DNA from: Streptomyces tauricus
GTDB taxonomy: Bacteria; Actinomycetota; Actinomycetes; Streptomycetales; Streptomycetaceae
Length of the DNA: 64,000 nucleotides
Assembly (NCBI RefSeq): GCF_014650955.1
Contig: NZ_BMVY01000011.1
Span: 186,001-250,000, forward strand
Direction: 5' to 3'
The notes beneath the pieces are model-generated. The model was given only the letters and a program-made list of their open reading frames with translations, was not told where the DNA came from and did no database searches. The position numbers were made by a program, and so were the translations under genes. Below, one piece after another: positions 13,775 through 22,518 of the stretch. Numbering within the stretch: position 1 is the stretch's first letter; each line of letters opens with the position of its first letter.

Positions 13775-16165
13775 GTGGAGCGTCTACAGGGGCACGCCCC
13801 GACGAACGAGGCGAACGGTTCCGGGCGGCAGCAGGCAGCCGACACCGCGCTCGAACTCCTGGTCCACGGCGTCGGTGGCACGACGCCCCAGGAAATGCTG
13901 AACGATCCGCGCACGGTCCGGATCACCGGTGACGACACGGCCGCGGTCTTCCGCCGCGCCGACGACGTCGAAGCCGAGACCAACGCGGCACGGCGGCCCG
14001 CGGATCACCAGGGCAAACCGATTCCCGAGGCGTACGTCTGGTGCAACCTCACCTCGGGCAACGGCTCCCGGGCGCTGTGGCTGCTGCTCCTGCCGTTCAT
14101 GGTGGTCAACCTCGCCCACTGGATGCGGCCCACGGTGAGCGACAACCGAAAGCCGGCGGTCCGCCTCTACGGCCTGCTGGTGCGCCTGGCCGGTCTGACC
14201 CTCACGGTGCTCCTGGTCGCCGCGGCCTGCGAGGTCGCCCTCGACCTGGCCGTATGGCAGTGCGCGGGTACGGCCGCGTGCGCCCAGGAGCACTCCTGGC
14301 TCGGCTTCCTGTCCCCGGCGGTCTCCGACGGCGGCTGGTGGAGCCAGCCCGGCCGCCGTCTGGCCCTCGCCGCGCTGGTGCCCGCCGCTCTCACGGGTCT
14401 CCTCTGGTACCTCTCGCACCGCACCTGGAGCGCCTACGAGTCCCAGCGGCCGAGGCCCCGCGAGAACGAGCCGGAGGAGGAGACCAGCCGGGCCGGGCTC
14501 GGCCGCCCCGGCTTCTGGTACGGACGCCGGCTGGTCGCCCGGCTGCGGGTCGCCCACACCGCCGCGGGTCTGCTGACGATCGCCGCGGCGGTCGGCGCCG
14601 CCGCGGCCCGCTACGACCGCGAGGCCGGCGGCCCGGCCGCCCTGGACGTGCTCGGGTGGGCCCTGAACGGGTCGTTCGTGCTGGGGGCGGTCTTCGTGCT
14701 GTGGGTCGTCTGCAGCAGGGGCCGCAGCGAGCAGCGGCTCGACCAGCAGCTCGACGCGGCCCTGGTGCGCCGGCTGCCCCTCGGCTCGCTCGCCCTGCTC
14801 GTCCTCACCTTCGTCTACGCGGGCTGGTCGCGTCCCGGCTGGCGGTCGGACCACCGGCTGTCCGGCGGCGGCACCGCCTTCGGCACCATCGCGCTGGTCG
14901 AGTGCCTGCTGGTGATCGCCCTCGGCGTCGTCGCCCACGTCCTCTACCGCGCCCGGCCGGATCCCCGTACCGCCATGCGGGGCCTCGCGGGGCCCGCCGT
15001 CGCGATGCTGGCCTGCGCACTGGGCGGGGTGATGTCCGGCGGGGTCTCCCAGCGCGTCGCCGACTGGCTGGACGGCACCGGCGGCACGATCGCGGGGCCG
15101 CCCGTGCTGCTGACCTGGCAGGCGTCCGTCATCCCGCCCCTGCTGCTCGTCGTGGTGGTCCTCGTCGGCTGGCTGGCCCGGCGCACGGTCGTACTGCGCC
15201 GCACCGAGACGGCCGCGGTGGAACGCGCCTACGAGGACGAGCCCAAGGACGAGACCACCACCCGCCGCATCGCGAGCATCCGCGCCATGGCCTCCCTCAC
15301 CGACCGGGCTCCCCGGATCATCGGCATCACCTCCGTCGTGACGCTGATCCTGGGCGGCCTGGCCGTCGCGGGCGCCCTGGCCACCGGCGACGCCCCGGGC
15401 GAGGCGGCCCACGGCACGTACCCCGTCGTACAGGGCGCGGCCGAGACCGCGCAGGCGCTCGGCTCCTGGCTGATCGGCGTCGGCTTCATACTGTTCGTCA
15501 CCTGGGGCCGCCGCGCCTACAAGGACCAGACCGCCCGCCGCACCATAGGCATCCTGTGGGACGTCGGTACGTTCTGGCCGCGCGCGGCACACCCCTTCGC
15601 GCCCCCCTGCTACGCCGAGCGCGCCGTACCCGACCTGACCTGGCGCATCGCCGGCTGGACCCGCGCCACCGGCGGACGTCTCGTCCTCTCCGGCCACTCC
15701 CAGGGCAGTGTCCTCGCGGCCGCCGCGGCCTGGCAGCTCGAACCGGCGGTACGCAAGCGGGTCGCGCTGCTGACCTACGGCTCACCGCTGGAGCGGCTCT
15801 ACGGGCGCTGGTTCCCGGCGCACTTCGGGCCCGAGGCGCTCACCGGACTGCACCGGGACGTCGACTGCTGGCGCAACCTGTACCGGGCCACCGACCCCAT
15901 CGGCGGCCCCATGCGGCTGCCCGGCGACTGCGGCCCCGAGGTCGACCGCGAGGCGCTGGAGGACCCGCTCGCGTACTGCCGGTCGGAGAAGCACCCCCTG
16001 CCCGCGCCGATCCTCGGACACTCGGACTACCAGGCGGACCCCGTCTTCGCCGAGGAGCGGGAGAAGCTCCTGGCGCGCCTCAGGCCGGACGTCCCGGCCC
16101 CGCGGCCGGGCACCGACCCCGAGGAACCGGAGGGCGGCCCCCGGACGGAACCGCCGCCCGTCTAG
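13775..16165 (+). CDS. Polytopic membrane protein with split alpha/beta-hydrolase signature
   Basis: Integral membrane protein of 796 residues with about eleven transmembrane helices between residues 105 and 585. The N-terminus carries LELLVHGVGGTTPQEML (H31 in an HGxGG motif, as in the oxyanion strand of lipases). The C-terminal soluble part carries LVLSGHSQGSVLAAAAAW, a lipase nucleophile elbow with S642, and ends in a Pro/Glu-rich tail. This suggests one hydrolase fold interrupted by a membrane domain. Start GTG 13775 has GGGGGA about ten bases upstream; ATG 13736 is in frame and possible. It converges with the beta-helix/AAA gene with only 9 bp between. Function is not known to me; a lipid or lipid-linked ester is a guess. 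Confidence 0.72.
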   Translation: MERLQGHAPTNEANGSGRQQAADTALELLVHGVGGTTPQEMLNDPRTVRITGDDTAAVFRRADDVEAETNAARRPADHQGKPIPEAYVWCNLTSGNGSRALWLLLLPFMVVNLAHWMRPTVSDNRKPAVRLYGLLVRLAGLTLTVLLVAAACEVALDLAVWQCAGTAACAQEHSWLGFLSPAVSDGGWWSQPGRRLALAALVPAALTGLLWYLSHRTWSAYESQRPRPRENEPEEETSRAGLGRPGFWYGRRLVARLRVAHTAAGLLTIAAAVGAAAARYDREAGGPAALDVLGWALNGSFVLGAVFVLWVVCSRGRSEQRLDQQLDAALVRRLPLGSLALLVLTFVYAGWSRPGWRSDHRLSGGGTAFGTIALVECLLVIALGVVAHVLYRARPDPRTAMRGLAGPAVAMLACALGGVMSGGVSQRVADWLDGTGGTIAGPPVLLTWQASVIPPLLLVVVVLVGWLARRTVVLRRTETAAVERAYEDEPKDETTTRRIASIRAMASLTDRAPRIIGITSVVTLILGGLAVAGALATGDAPGEAAHGTYPVVQGAAETAQALGSWLIGVGFILFVTWGRRAYKDQTARRTIGILWDVGTFWPRAAHPFAPPCYAERAVPDLTWRIAGWTRATGGRLVLSGHSQGSVLAAAAAWQLEPAVRKRVALLTYGSPLERLYGRWFPAHFGPEALTGLHRDVDCWRNLYRATDPIGGPMRLPGDCGPEVDREALEDPLAYCRSEKHPLPAPILGHSDYQADPVFAEEREKLLARLRPDVPAPRPGTDPEEPEGGPRTEPPPV

Positions 16166-16174
16166 GCCCCGGCC

Positions 16175-18610
16175 TCAGGGGAGTTCCGGCAGGTCCTCCG
16201 CGTACAGCAGGGTGAGGTCGTCCGTGCTCGTCTCGGCGAGCTGGGCGACCCGCCCCGCGTGCCGCTCCACCATCGCCTCGAAGGTCTGCCGCGCGGTACG
16301 GCCGTTGCCGAACGCGGGCCCCTTGGGGATCGCCTCGAAGTACTTCAGCAGCGCCTGGTCCGCGCCCGGCGCCAGCCGGTACTCGTGCTCCTCCGCCTGC
16401 TGCTCGACGATCCGCAGCAGTTCCTGGGGGCCGTAGTCGTTGAAGGTGATGGTCCGTGAGAAACGGGACGCCACACCGGGGTTGACCGACAGGAAGCGTT
16501 CCATCTCGGCCGTGTAGCCCGCGACGATCACGACGACCGCCTCCCGGTGGTCCTCCATGAGCTTCACCAGGGTGTCGATCGCCTCGCGGCCGAAGTCGCG
16601 CCCCGAGTCCTCCGGCGACAGCGCGTACGCCTCGTCGATGAACAGGACACCGCCGCGCGCCTTGTCGAAGGCCTCCTGCGTACGGATCGCCGTGGACCCG
16701 ATGTGCTCGCCGACCAGGTCGACACGGGACACCTCGACGAGATGCCCCTTCTCCAGGACACCGAGGGACGCCAGGATCTCGCCGTACAGGCGGGCGACCG
16801 TCGTCTTGCCGGTGCCGGGGGAGCCGGTGAAGACGAGGTGGCGCCGGGCGGAGGCGGCCTTGAGGCCCGCCTGCTGGCGCCGGCGGCCCACCTCGATCAT
16901 GTCGGTGAGCGCCCGCACCTCGCGCTTGACGCTGTCGAGGCCCACCAGCAGGTCCAGTTCGCCGAGCACGGCCTCCGAGGTGCGCGCGGGCTGCTCCGGC
17001 TCCGAGGCGGCGACCAGCGGCTCCTGCTCGGTGACACGCTGGCCCGGGATCGACCCCAGCAGACCGGAGGACTGGCCCGCGGTCTGCACGGCGGGCTCCG
17101 GGGCCGGGGTCCGCACGTGGGCGCTCTCGTCGCTCGTGCAGTCCTCCACCAGCGGCCCGGTGCCGGCCGCCTGGTCGCCGCCGGCGTCGGCGAACTCGTA
17201 ACCCCCGCGCGCGCACCGCTCCGTACGGCACTTCTTCAGCGTGGCGCGGCAGCCGTCGATCACATGGAAGCCGTAGCCGCCGCTGCCCGTCACCCGGCAG
17301 CCGTGGAAGCTGCCGCGACCGCCGGCCGACACATAGAAACCCGCCTCGGCGGGCGAGGTGACCGTGCACCGCTCGATCGTGGGATCGGCGCCCTTGGTGA
17401 CGATCACGCCCGTCTGCGTACCGTCGATCGTGCAGGCGGAGAGCGTCCCGCCGCTGCCGTGGTCGCGGAACCAGGCGCCCGTCGCCGCGTCCCTGATCCG
17501 GCAGTCGTCGAGCTGCGCGGTGGCGCCGTCGCTCACCGACACGGCCGTGTTGCGGACCTGGGTGATGTCGCTGTCGACGACGTCCGCGCGCGAACCGCGG
17601 TCGAGCACGAAGATGGCGTCCGGCACGTCGTGCACGCGGCAGGAGTCGAGGACGACCGTCGCGCCGTCGCTGACCCACACCGCCGGGTAGTCGCCCGTGC
17701 TGTCGTGGATCTCGCACTGGTTGGCGTCCACGCGGGTGCCGGGATCCCAGACGGACAGGCCGTTGCGCCCGAACTGGCGCACCGTGGAACGCGTCATGGT
17801 GAGGACCGAGCGGGACCGCAGGTCGACCGCGTTCTCCGGGATGTCGTGGATACGGCAGTCGGCGAGCGTCAGCACGGCGTCCGTGTCGAGCGTGACCCCG
17901 TCCGAGGTCGTACGGTGCACATCGCAGTCCGTGAGGTGCGCCGTGGCCCGCGCGGAGATCTGTACGCCGCTGCCCCTGACCTCGTAGACCTCGCAGCCCA
18001 CCGCCTCCAGGGCGGACTGCTCGCCGGTCACCGACAGGCCCGCGCCCGCCGTGTGGTGCACCCGGCAGCGCTCCAGCCGCGGATGCGCGCCGCCGCGCAC
18101 CGAGATGCCCGACTGGCCGGCGGCCACGACCTCGCACTCCTCGAAGACCCCGCCCCCGCCGTCGAGCACGGAGATGCCGACGCCCGCCGGATTGTCCACC
18201 GTGCACCGCCGCACCGTCGGGCGCGCGCCGCCGCGCACCTCGATACCGGCCGCGGACCGGGTGACGATCCGGATGTCCATGAGCTCCGGAGTGCCCTCCT
18301 CGACGAGCAGCGCGGGCGCGGCCGAGTCCTGGCCCTCCACGAGCAGGTCCTGGACCACGGCGGAGGCGCGAACGGTCAGCGGCACTCCGTCGACGGGCGC
18401 GATCCGCACGGAACCGGCCGATCCCTCGGGACCGCGCAGCGTCACCGCCCGCTCTATGACGAGGTTCTCCCGGTAGGTCCCGGCGGCGATGGTGAGCACG
18501 TCACCGTCGGCCGCGGCCTCCAGGGCGGCGGCGAGCGATGCGTACTCACCTGTGCGGCGCCGCCACCGCGACGTGCCGGTGTGCGTCACCTGGACCGTGC
18601 CCTGTGCCAT
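16175..18610 (-). CDS. Right-handed parallel beta-helix protein fused to CbbX/EccA-like AAA+ ATPase
   Basis: Large cytosolic protein of 811 residues in two parts. Residues about 20-95 form an edge cap (ALEAAADGDVLTIAAGTY). Residues about 105-475 hold some sixteen rungs of 22-26 residues with the pattern x-x-L-x-x-C-x-V-x-x-(6-9)-G-V-x-V-x-x-G-A, a right-handed parallel beta-helix with a ladder of cysteines. After a Pro/Glu-rich linker, an AAA+ domain begins near 545: Walker A GSPGTGKTT (about 593), Walker B VLFIDEAYALSPED (about 655), sensor arginine region GVASRFSRTITF, and a C-terminal lid. The ATPase belongs to the CbbX/SpoVK/EccA group of remodelling ATPases. ATG 18610 is the start; no close ribosome binding site is seen. 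No type VII secretion gene is adjacent. Confidence 0.85.
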   Translation of the reverse strand: MAQGTVQVTHTGTSRWRRRTGEYASLAAALEAAADGDVLTIAAGTYRENLVIERAVTLRGPEGSAGSVRIAPVDGVPLTVRASAVVQDLLVEGQDSAAPALLVEEGTPELMDIRIVTRSAAGIEVRGGARPTVRRCTVDNPAGVGISVLDGGGGVFEECEVVAAGQSGISVRGGAHPRLERCRVHHTAGAGLSVTGEQSALEAVGCEVYEVRGSGVQISARATAHLTDCDVHRTTSDGVTLDTDAVLTLADCRIHDIPENAVDLRSRSVLTMTRSTVRQFGRNGLSVWDPGTRVDANQCEIHDSTGDYPAVWVSDGATVVLDSCRVHDVPDAIFVLDRGSRADVVDSDITQVRNTAVSVSDGATAQLDDCRIRDAATGAWFRDHGSGGTLSACTIDGTQTGVIVTKGADPTIERCTVTSPAEAGFYVSAGGRGSFHGCRVTGSGGYGFHVIDGCRATLKKCRTERCARGGYEFADAGGDQAAGTGPLVEDCTSDESAHVRTPAPEPAVQTAGQSSGLLGSIPGQRVTEQEPLVAASEPEQPARTSEAVLGELDLLVGLDSVKREVRALTDMIEVGRRRQQAGLKAASARRHLVFTGSPGTGKTTVARLYGEILASLGVLEKGHLVEVSRVDLVGEHIGSTAIRTQEAFDKARGGVLFIDEAYALSPEDSGRDFGREAIDTLVKLMEDHREAVVVIVAGYTAEMERFLSVNPGVASRFSRTITFNDYGPQELLRIVEQQAEEHEYRLAPGADQALLKYFEAIPKGPAFGNGRTARQTFEAMVERHAGRVAQLAETSTDDLTLLYAEDLPELP

Positions 18611-18789
18611 GGCGCTGCTGTGCCCCCACCTCGTCGTACGCGGGTCCTGACAAGCCGTGTTCCCAGCGCCTGGCCGTCAACTCGGCTCACGGGGAACGGG
18701 AAACAGCCTCTCATGACGGTGCCGAACACCTCGGCCGGTCCACCGTAGCGTGCGCGGGGCCGCGCGGTTGACCGGAGAGCGCAAGGCCG

Positions 18790-19395
18790 TCAGCTGCCCG
18801 TGCCCGTCCTGCCCCAGTCCGGCCCCGCCCGGGACCACGCCCGGTCCCAGCGGTCGTACCTGCGGCGCACCATGCGCCACACCAGCAGACGCCGGGTGCC
18901 CTCGACGAGACCGGCGCACGCGGCGCCCGTGCCGAACCCGGCGAGGACGGCGTGCGTCGCGGCGGTCGCGGTGTCCAGCGGCCGGCCCACTATTCGGCCC
19001 TGTCCGTCCGTCCACACCGTGAAGTGGTCGCCGCGCTCGGGGGTCTTGAGGTCCGCCATGGCCGTGCCGCGGCGCGCGGTGCCGTCCGGTGCCGTCCAGC
19101 GGGCCAGTACCCGGCTGTGGGAGTCACGTCCGGAGGCCGTCTCGGGATCGGGGTCCAGCGGAGTGCGGTCCGACTTCCTGATCACGGTCGCGACCACCGG
19201 GTGGTGGTTCTCCCGCTGATCGCGCACGGACCGCTGGAGGGCGTCCCCGGCGATCCCGCCGACCAGCACACCGGCCAGGGGCGCGGCGACGAGGATCAGC
19301 ACAAGTGCCCCCAGCGCCAGCCACGCCTCGACGAGGTCCGTCGTACGCCGAAGCGGGTTGTGCCGCCAGCGCCAGATTCCCCGGATTGCCCGCAC
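18790..19395 (-). CDS. Rv1733c-like two-helix membrane protein
   Basis: Membrane protein of 201 residues of the type called Rv1733c family in actinobacteria. It has two transmembrane segments (about 23-46, WLALGALVLILVAAPLAGVLVG, and about 148-168, ATHAVLAGFGTGAACAGLV) around an extracytoplasmic region that contains HPVVATVIRKSD and VLARWTAPDG. The N-terminal VRAIRGIWRWRHNPLRRTTD motif is typical of the family. GTG 19395 is preceded by GGGGGTGCGGAG. The function is unknown; the mycobacterial relative is known mainly as a dormancy-associated antigen. It is not clearly in an operon. Confidence 0.8.
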   Translation of the reverse strand: MRAIRGIWRWRHNPLRRTTDLVEAWLALGALVLILVAAPLAGVLVGGIAGDALQRSVRDQRENHHPVVATVIRKSDRTPLDPDPETASGRDSHSRVLARWTAPDGTARRGTAMADLKTPERGDHFTVWTDGQGRIVGRPLDTATAATHAVLAGFGTGAACAGLVEGTRRLLVWRMVRRRYDRWDRAWSRAGPDWGRTGTGS

Positions 19396-19555
19396 CGCTC
19401 CGCACCCCCTTTGCGTCCGTGATAACCCCCCTCGGAGCCGTTCACGCGCGCGGCCGGGCAAGAGAGAGGCACATCACCCCTCCTGCCGGCCCCTCATGAA
19501 CGCCTCACACGGACTCAACGGCTGTGCCCTGCGTGGGTGTTCCCCGGGCGAAGCC

Positions 19556-20380
19556 CTATTCGAGGATCCGCACGGGGTCGCCCACCCGGACCGAACCGGG
19601 GGACTCCGGTACGAGATTCTGCCCGAAGACCAGCTTGTCGCCGAAACGGCGGTGACGGGCCAGCGTGCGCAGCGGCTCCCTGCCCCGCTCGGCCGTCGTC
19701 TGGTCGGTGGTGGTCACGACACAGCGCCCGCACATCTTGGCGACGCGCAGGACGACCTCGCCGACGGCGATCCGGGACCAGCCGTCCTCGGCCCAGGCGG
19801 CGGTGCCCCCGACCACGAGGTTCGGCCGGAAGCGGTTCATGGGGAGCGGGCCCTCCTCGGGCCGGTCGCCCTGCGCGATCAGTGTGTTCAGGGCGTCGAG
19901 CGAGGCGAGCGTGGTGACGAGCAGGGGGTAGCCGTCCGCGAAGCTGACGGTCTCGCCCGGTCGCGCGAACAGCGGGTCGATGGGTCTGCGGGTGGCCGGG
20001 TCGTCAAGATGCACCAGCCGCACGGCGATGCCGAGGAAGTCGCTGAACCAGGCGTCCGCCGCGACCCCGGCGGGGACCCCCTCCACCTTGTCGTTCCAGA
20101 TCTCCACCGTCGTGGTGCCGCCCGGTGCGGGCACGGGGACGGTCAGTGGTTCACGGCCGGGCGCGGACGCCAGGATCGCGCCGCCGGCCAGTGCCTCGAC
20201 GCAGACCAACGCCATCCGCGGGCGCGCGCGTTGGGTGATGATCCTGTTCTTCTCGTCGGTCAGCACCCAACGCCGGTCGCCCGCCGGGCCCCATGGCTCC
20301 ACGACGGCCTCGTGCGGGGCATGCCCCGCGGCCGCCTTCAGCGGGTAGACGTGGATCGAGTGCAGTACCGGCTTCGACAT
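19556..20380 (-). CDS. MOSC-domain protein (mARC-like)
   Basis: Protein of 274 residues with an N-terminal MOSC beta-barrel domain (SIHVYPLKAAAGH, DRRWVLTDEKNRIITQR) and a C-terminal MOSC domain (FRPNLVVGG, AKMCGRCVVTTTDQTT). The FRPN and CxRC motifs are those of the molybdenum-cofactor-binding mARC/YcbX group, which reduce N-hydroxylated compounds with electrons from a partner redox protein. No ferredoxin-like domain is fused, unlike some bacterial YcbX proteins. ATG 20380 starts the frame; GGATGACCTCATG upstream gives a weak binding site. Confidence 0.88.
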   Translation of the reverse strand: MSKPVLHSIHVYPLKAAAGHAPHEAVVEPWGPAGDRRWVLTDEKNRIITQRARPRMALVCVEALAGGAILASAPGREPLTVPVPAPGGTTTVEIWNDKVEGVPAGVAADAWFSDFLGIAVRLVHLDDPATRRPIDPLFARPGETVSFADGYPLLVTTLASLDALNTLIAQGDRPEEGPLPMNRFRPNLVVGGTAAWAEDGWSRIAVGEVVLRVAKMCGRCVVTTTDQTTAERGREPLRTLARHRRFGDKLVFGQNLVPESPGSVRVGDPVRILE

Positions 20381-20426
20381 GAGGTCATCCTGCCGGAGGG
20401 CTCGGACAACCTCCGCCGCATCACCC

Positions 20427-20888
20427 TCAGTAGCCGCGGTACTGCTGGTTGTTGTACGGGTCCTGGTACGGCGCCGGGGCGGGGCGCGGCGCCGCGGGGG
20501 CGGGACGCGGCGCTGCCGGACGCATCGCCTCGTAGCCCGTGCCGCCGCCGTTCATGGGGCGCTGCGGCTGCTGGGCCTGAGGGCCTGGGTAGCCGCGCGG
20601 CGCGCCGCCCTGCTGCGGGATGTAGGGGGCCGCGGCCTGCTGCAGCGGAGCCGGTTGCTGGGCCTGGGGGTAGCCGTACTGGGGGGCCTGAGGAGAGGGT
20701 GCGGCGGGCAGAGCGGGCAGCGCCGACGGAAGCGCGGGCAGGTTGCCGCCCGTGTCGTACGCCGCGGGAACCCGGATCGGGGCGATCTGCGGGGTTCCGC
20801 GCTCGGCCACGAGGGAGTCGTAGATCGGGGTGTCCGGGAAGGAGGCGGAGTAGTAACCGCCGCCATAGGTGGAGCGGGGGGAGGTCAT
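20427..20888 (-). CDS. Pro/Gln-rich conserved actinobacterial protein (DUF6643-like)
   Basis: Protein of 153 residues with a conserved N-terminus (MTSPRSTYGGGYYSASFPDT, then PIYDSLVAERGTPQIAPIRV to about 45) and a long low-complexity tail of Pro, Gln, Ala and Tyr. I recognise this as a Streptomyces-conserved protein of the DUF6643 type, with no known role. It is predicted to be disordered and has no signal or membrane helix. Its ATG lies 288 bp from the divergent TerD-domain gene. Confidence 0.72.
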   Translation of the reverse strand: MTSPRSTYGGGYYSASFPDTPIYDSLVAERGTPQIAPIRVPAAYDTGGNLPALPSALPALPAAPSPQAPQYGYPQAQQPAPLQQAAAPYIPQQGGAPRGYPGPQAQQPQRPMNGGGTGYEAMRPAAPRPAPAAPRPAPAPYQDPYNNQQYRGY

Positions 20889-21089
20889 GGGACATAAGTT
20901 AAGCCCACGATGTGCTGGTTGGGGAGACCGATAAGAGGGTTGTTTTCCGTGTCGGCAGTGACGCGGGACCCTCAATGCGAGCGAACTTGGTGAAAAAGGG
21001 CAGCGGGGAGCGCACGGATCGTGTAAAGGGCGAGTTCCGGAGGGGTTACCCACGGGTCGGCCGCCGATCTTCCCGGCCCGCGTCATGGG

Positions 21090-21133
21090 CGTTCGCCGCT
21101 CGGGGGATTAGGTTGGCGCAGAACGGGCGAACG
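21090..21133 (+). promoter_or_regulatory. Inverted repeat around a -10-like box before the TerD gene
   Basis: CGTTCGCC (21090-21097) and GGCGAACG (21126-21133) are perfect inverted arms that flank TAGGTT (21109-21114), a plausible -10 hexamer 63 bases before the TerD-gene start. The rest of the 20889-21176 gap shows nothing else definite. Confidence 0.45.
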
Positions 21134-21176
21134 TACCGAGTCGCGGTCGTCGCGGAGACACCCGATGGGGGCGGAC

Positions 21177-22484
21177 ATGTCAATGCCTAAAGGATCGAAC
21201 GTTCCGGTGCCGACGACGGGGCTCCGTGTCGAACTGGGCTGGCGGACGGGCCCCGGAGTGCCCGACGCGGACGCCTCGGCGCTGCTGCTGGCGTCCGGGA
21301 AGGTCCGCTCCGACCAGGACTTCGTGTTCTACAACCAGCCGGCGCACTCCTCCGGCGCGGTGCGCCACGAGGGCAAGCGCAACGCCGGCGGCCAGGTGAA
21401 CGACACCCTCTTCGTCGACCTCGCGCGCGTAGAGCCCGGCATCGAGACGGTGGTCCTCGCCGCCTCCTCGGACGGCGGCACGTTCGGACAGGTCCCCGGG
21501 CTCTACATCCGGGTCCTCGACGCGCAGCAGGGCACGGAGGTCGCCCGCTTCGACAGCGAGGGCGCGAGCATCGAGACCGCCTTCGTGCTCGGCGAGTTCT
21601 ACCGCAGACAGGGCGCCTGGAAGTTCCGCGCCGTCGGACAGGGCTACGACAGCGGGCTCATGGGGCTGGCCACGGACTTCGGCATCACCGTCGACGAGCC
21701 GCAGCAGCCGGCGCCGCCCGCCCCCGTGGCCCCGCCGGTCACGCCCGCCAGGCCTCCGGCCCCCGTCGCCCCACCGGTCACGGCCCCCCGGCCGACGACA
21801 CCGCCGCCCGCCCCGCCGGCCCCTCCCGCCCAGCCCGCGGCTCCCGTACGCCTGACCAAGGTGACGCTCACCAAGGACGCCCCGTCGGTCTCGCTGACCA
21901 AGCAGGGCGGCACCTCGGGTGTGATGCGCGTGAACCTCAACTGGACGGTGCGCAAGCAGTTCTCGGGATGGCAGGCCAAGCTGGGCCGGGCGATCGCCAT
22001 GCACGCGGACCTCGACCTCGACCTGTGCGCCCTCTACGAACTGTCCGACGGAAGCAAGGGCGTCGTCCAGGCCCTGGGCAACGCCTTCGGAGCGCTGCAC
22101 CAGCCCCCGTTCATCCACCTCGACGGCGACGACCGGACCGGCGCGTCGTCGAGCGGCGAGAACATCAGCGTCAACCTCGACCACATCCGCGACTTCCGCC
22201 GCATCCTCATCTTCGTGACCATCTACGAAGGGGCACGCTCCTTCGCCGACCTTGACGCCACGGTGACCCTCCAGCCACTGCACGGCGCACCCGTCGACTT
22301 CTCCCTCGGCGAGTGCACCGTGCCCTCGACGGTGTGCGCGCTCGCCCTCATCACGAACACCGGCAGCGACCTAGTGGTCCAGCGCGAGGCGCGCTTCCTC
22401 GTCCCCGACCGGGGCGTGAGCCCGCAGCGCACCGTGGACTACACCTACGGCTGGGGCATGAACTGGACCCCGGGCAGGAAGTGA
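21177..22484 (+). CDS. TerD-family protein with two stress-protein domains
   Basis: Protein of 435 residues with an N-terminal TerD domain (about 1-185: MPKGSNVPVPTTGLRVELGW, DFVFYNQPAHSSGAV, a FVDLARVEPGIETVVLAAS core, ARFDSEGASIETAFVLGEFYR). A Pro-rich linker (about 180-230) follows, then a second TerD-like domain (about 230-435: VRVNLNW-type strand, HADLDLDLCALYELSDG, FIHLDGDDRTGASSSGEN). TerD domains bind calcium and occur in tellurite-resistance and general stress systems. The aspartate-rich loops needed for calcium are present in both parts. ATG 21177 sits five bases after a GGGGG run. No other ter gene is in the window. Confidence 0.88.
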   Translation: MSMPKGSNVPVPTTGLRVELGWRTGPGVPDADASALLLASGKVRSDQDFVFYNQPAHSSGAVRHEGKRNAGGQVNDTLFVDLARVEPGIETVVLAASSDGGTFGQVPGLYIRVLDAQQGTEVARFDSEGASIETAFVLGEFYRRQGAWKFRAVGQGYDSGLMGLATDFGITVDEPQQPAPPAPVAPPVTPARPPAPVAPPVTAPRPTTPPPAPPAPPAQPAAPVRLTKVTLTKDAPSVSLTKQGGTSGVMRVNLNWTVRKQFSGWQAKLGRAIAMHADLDLDLCALYELSDGSKGVVQALGNAFGALHQPPFIHLDGDDRTGASSSGENISVNLDHIRDFRRILIFVTIYEGARSFADLDATVTLQPLHGAPVDFSLGECTVPSTVCALALITNTGSDLVVQREARFLVPDRGVSPQRTVDYTYGWGMNWTPGRK

Positions 22485-22518
22485 GCCGACCGGACACGCC
22501 CCGCTCGCGCGAAAGCGC

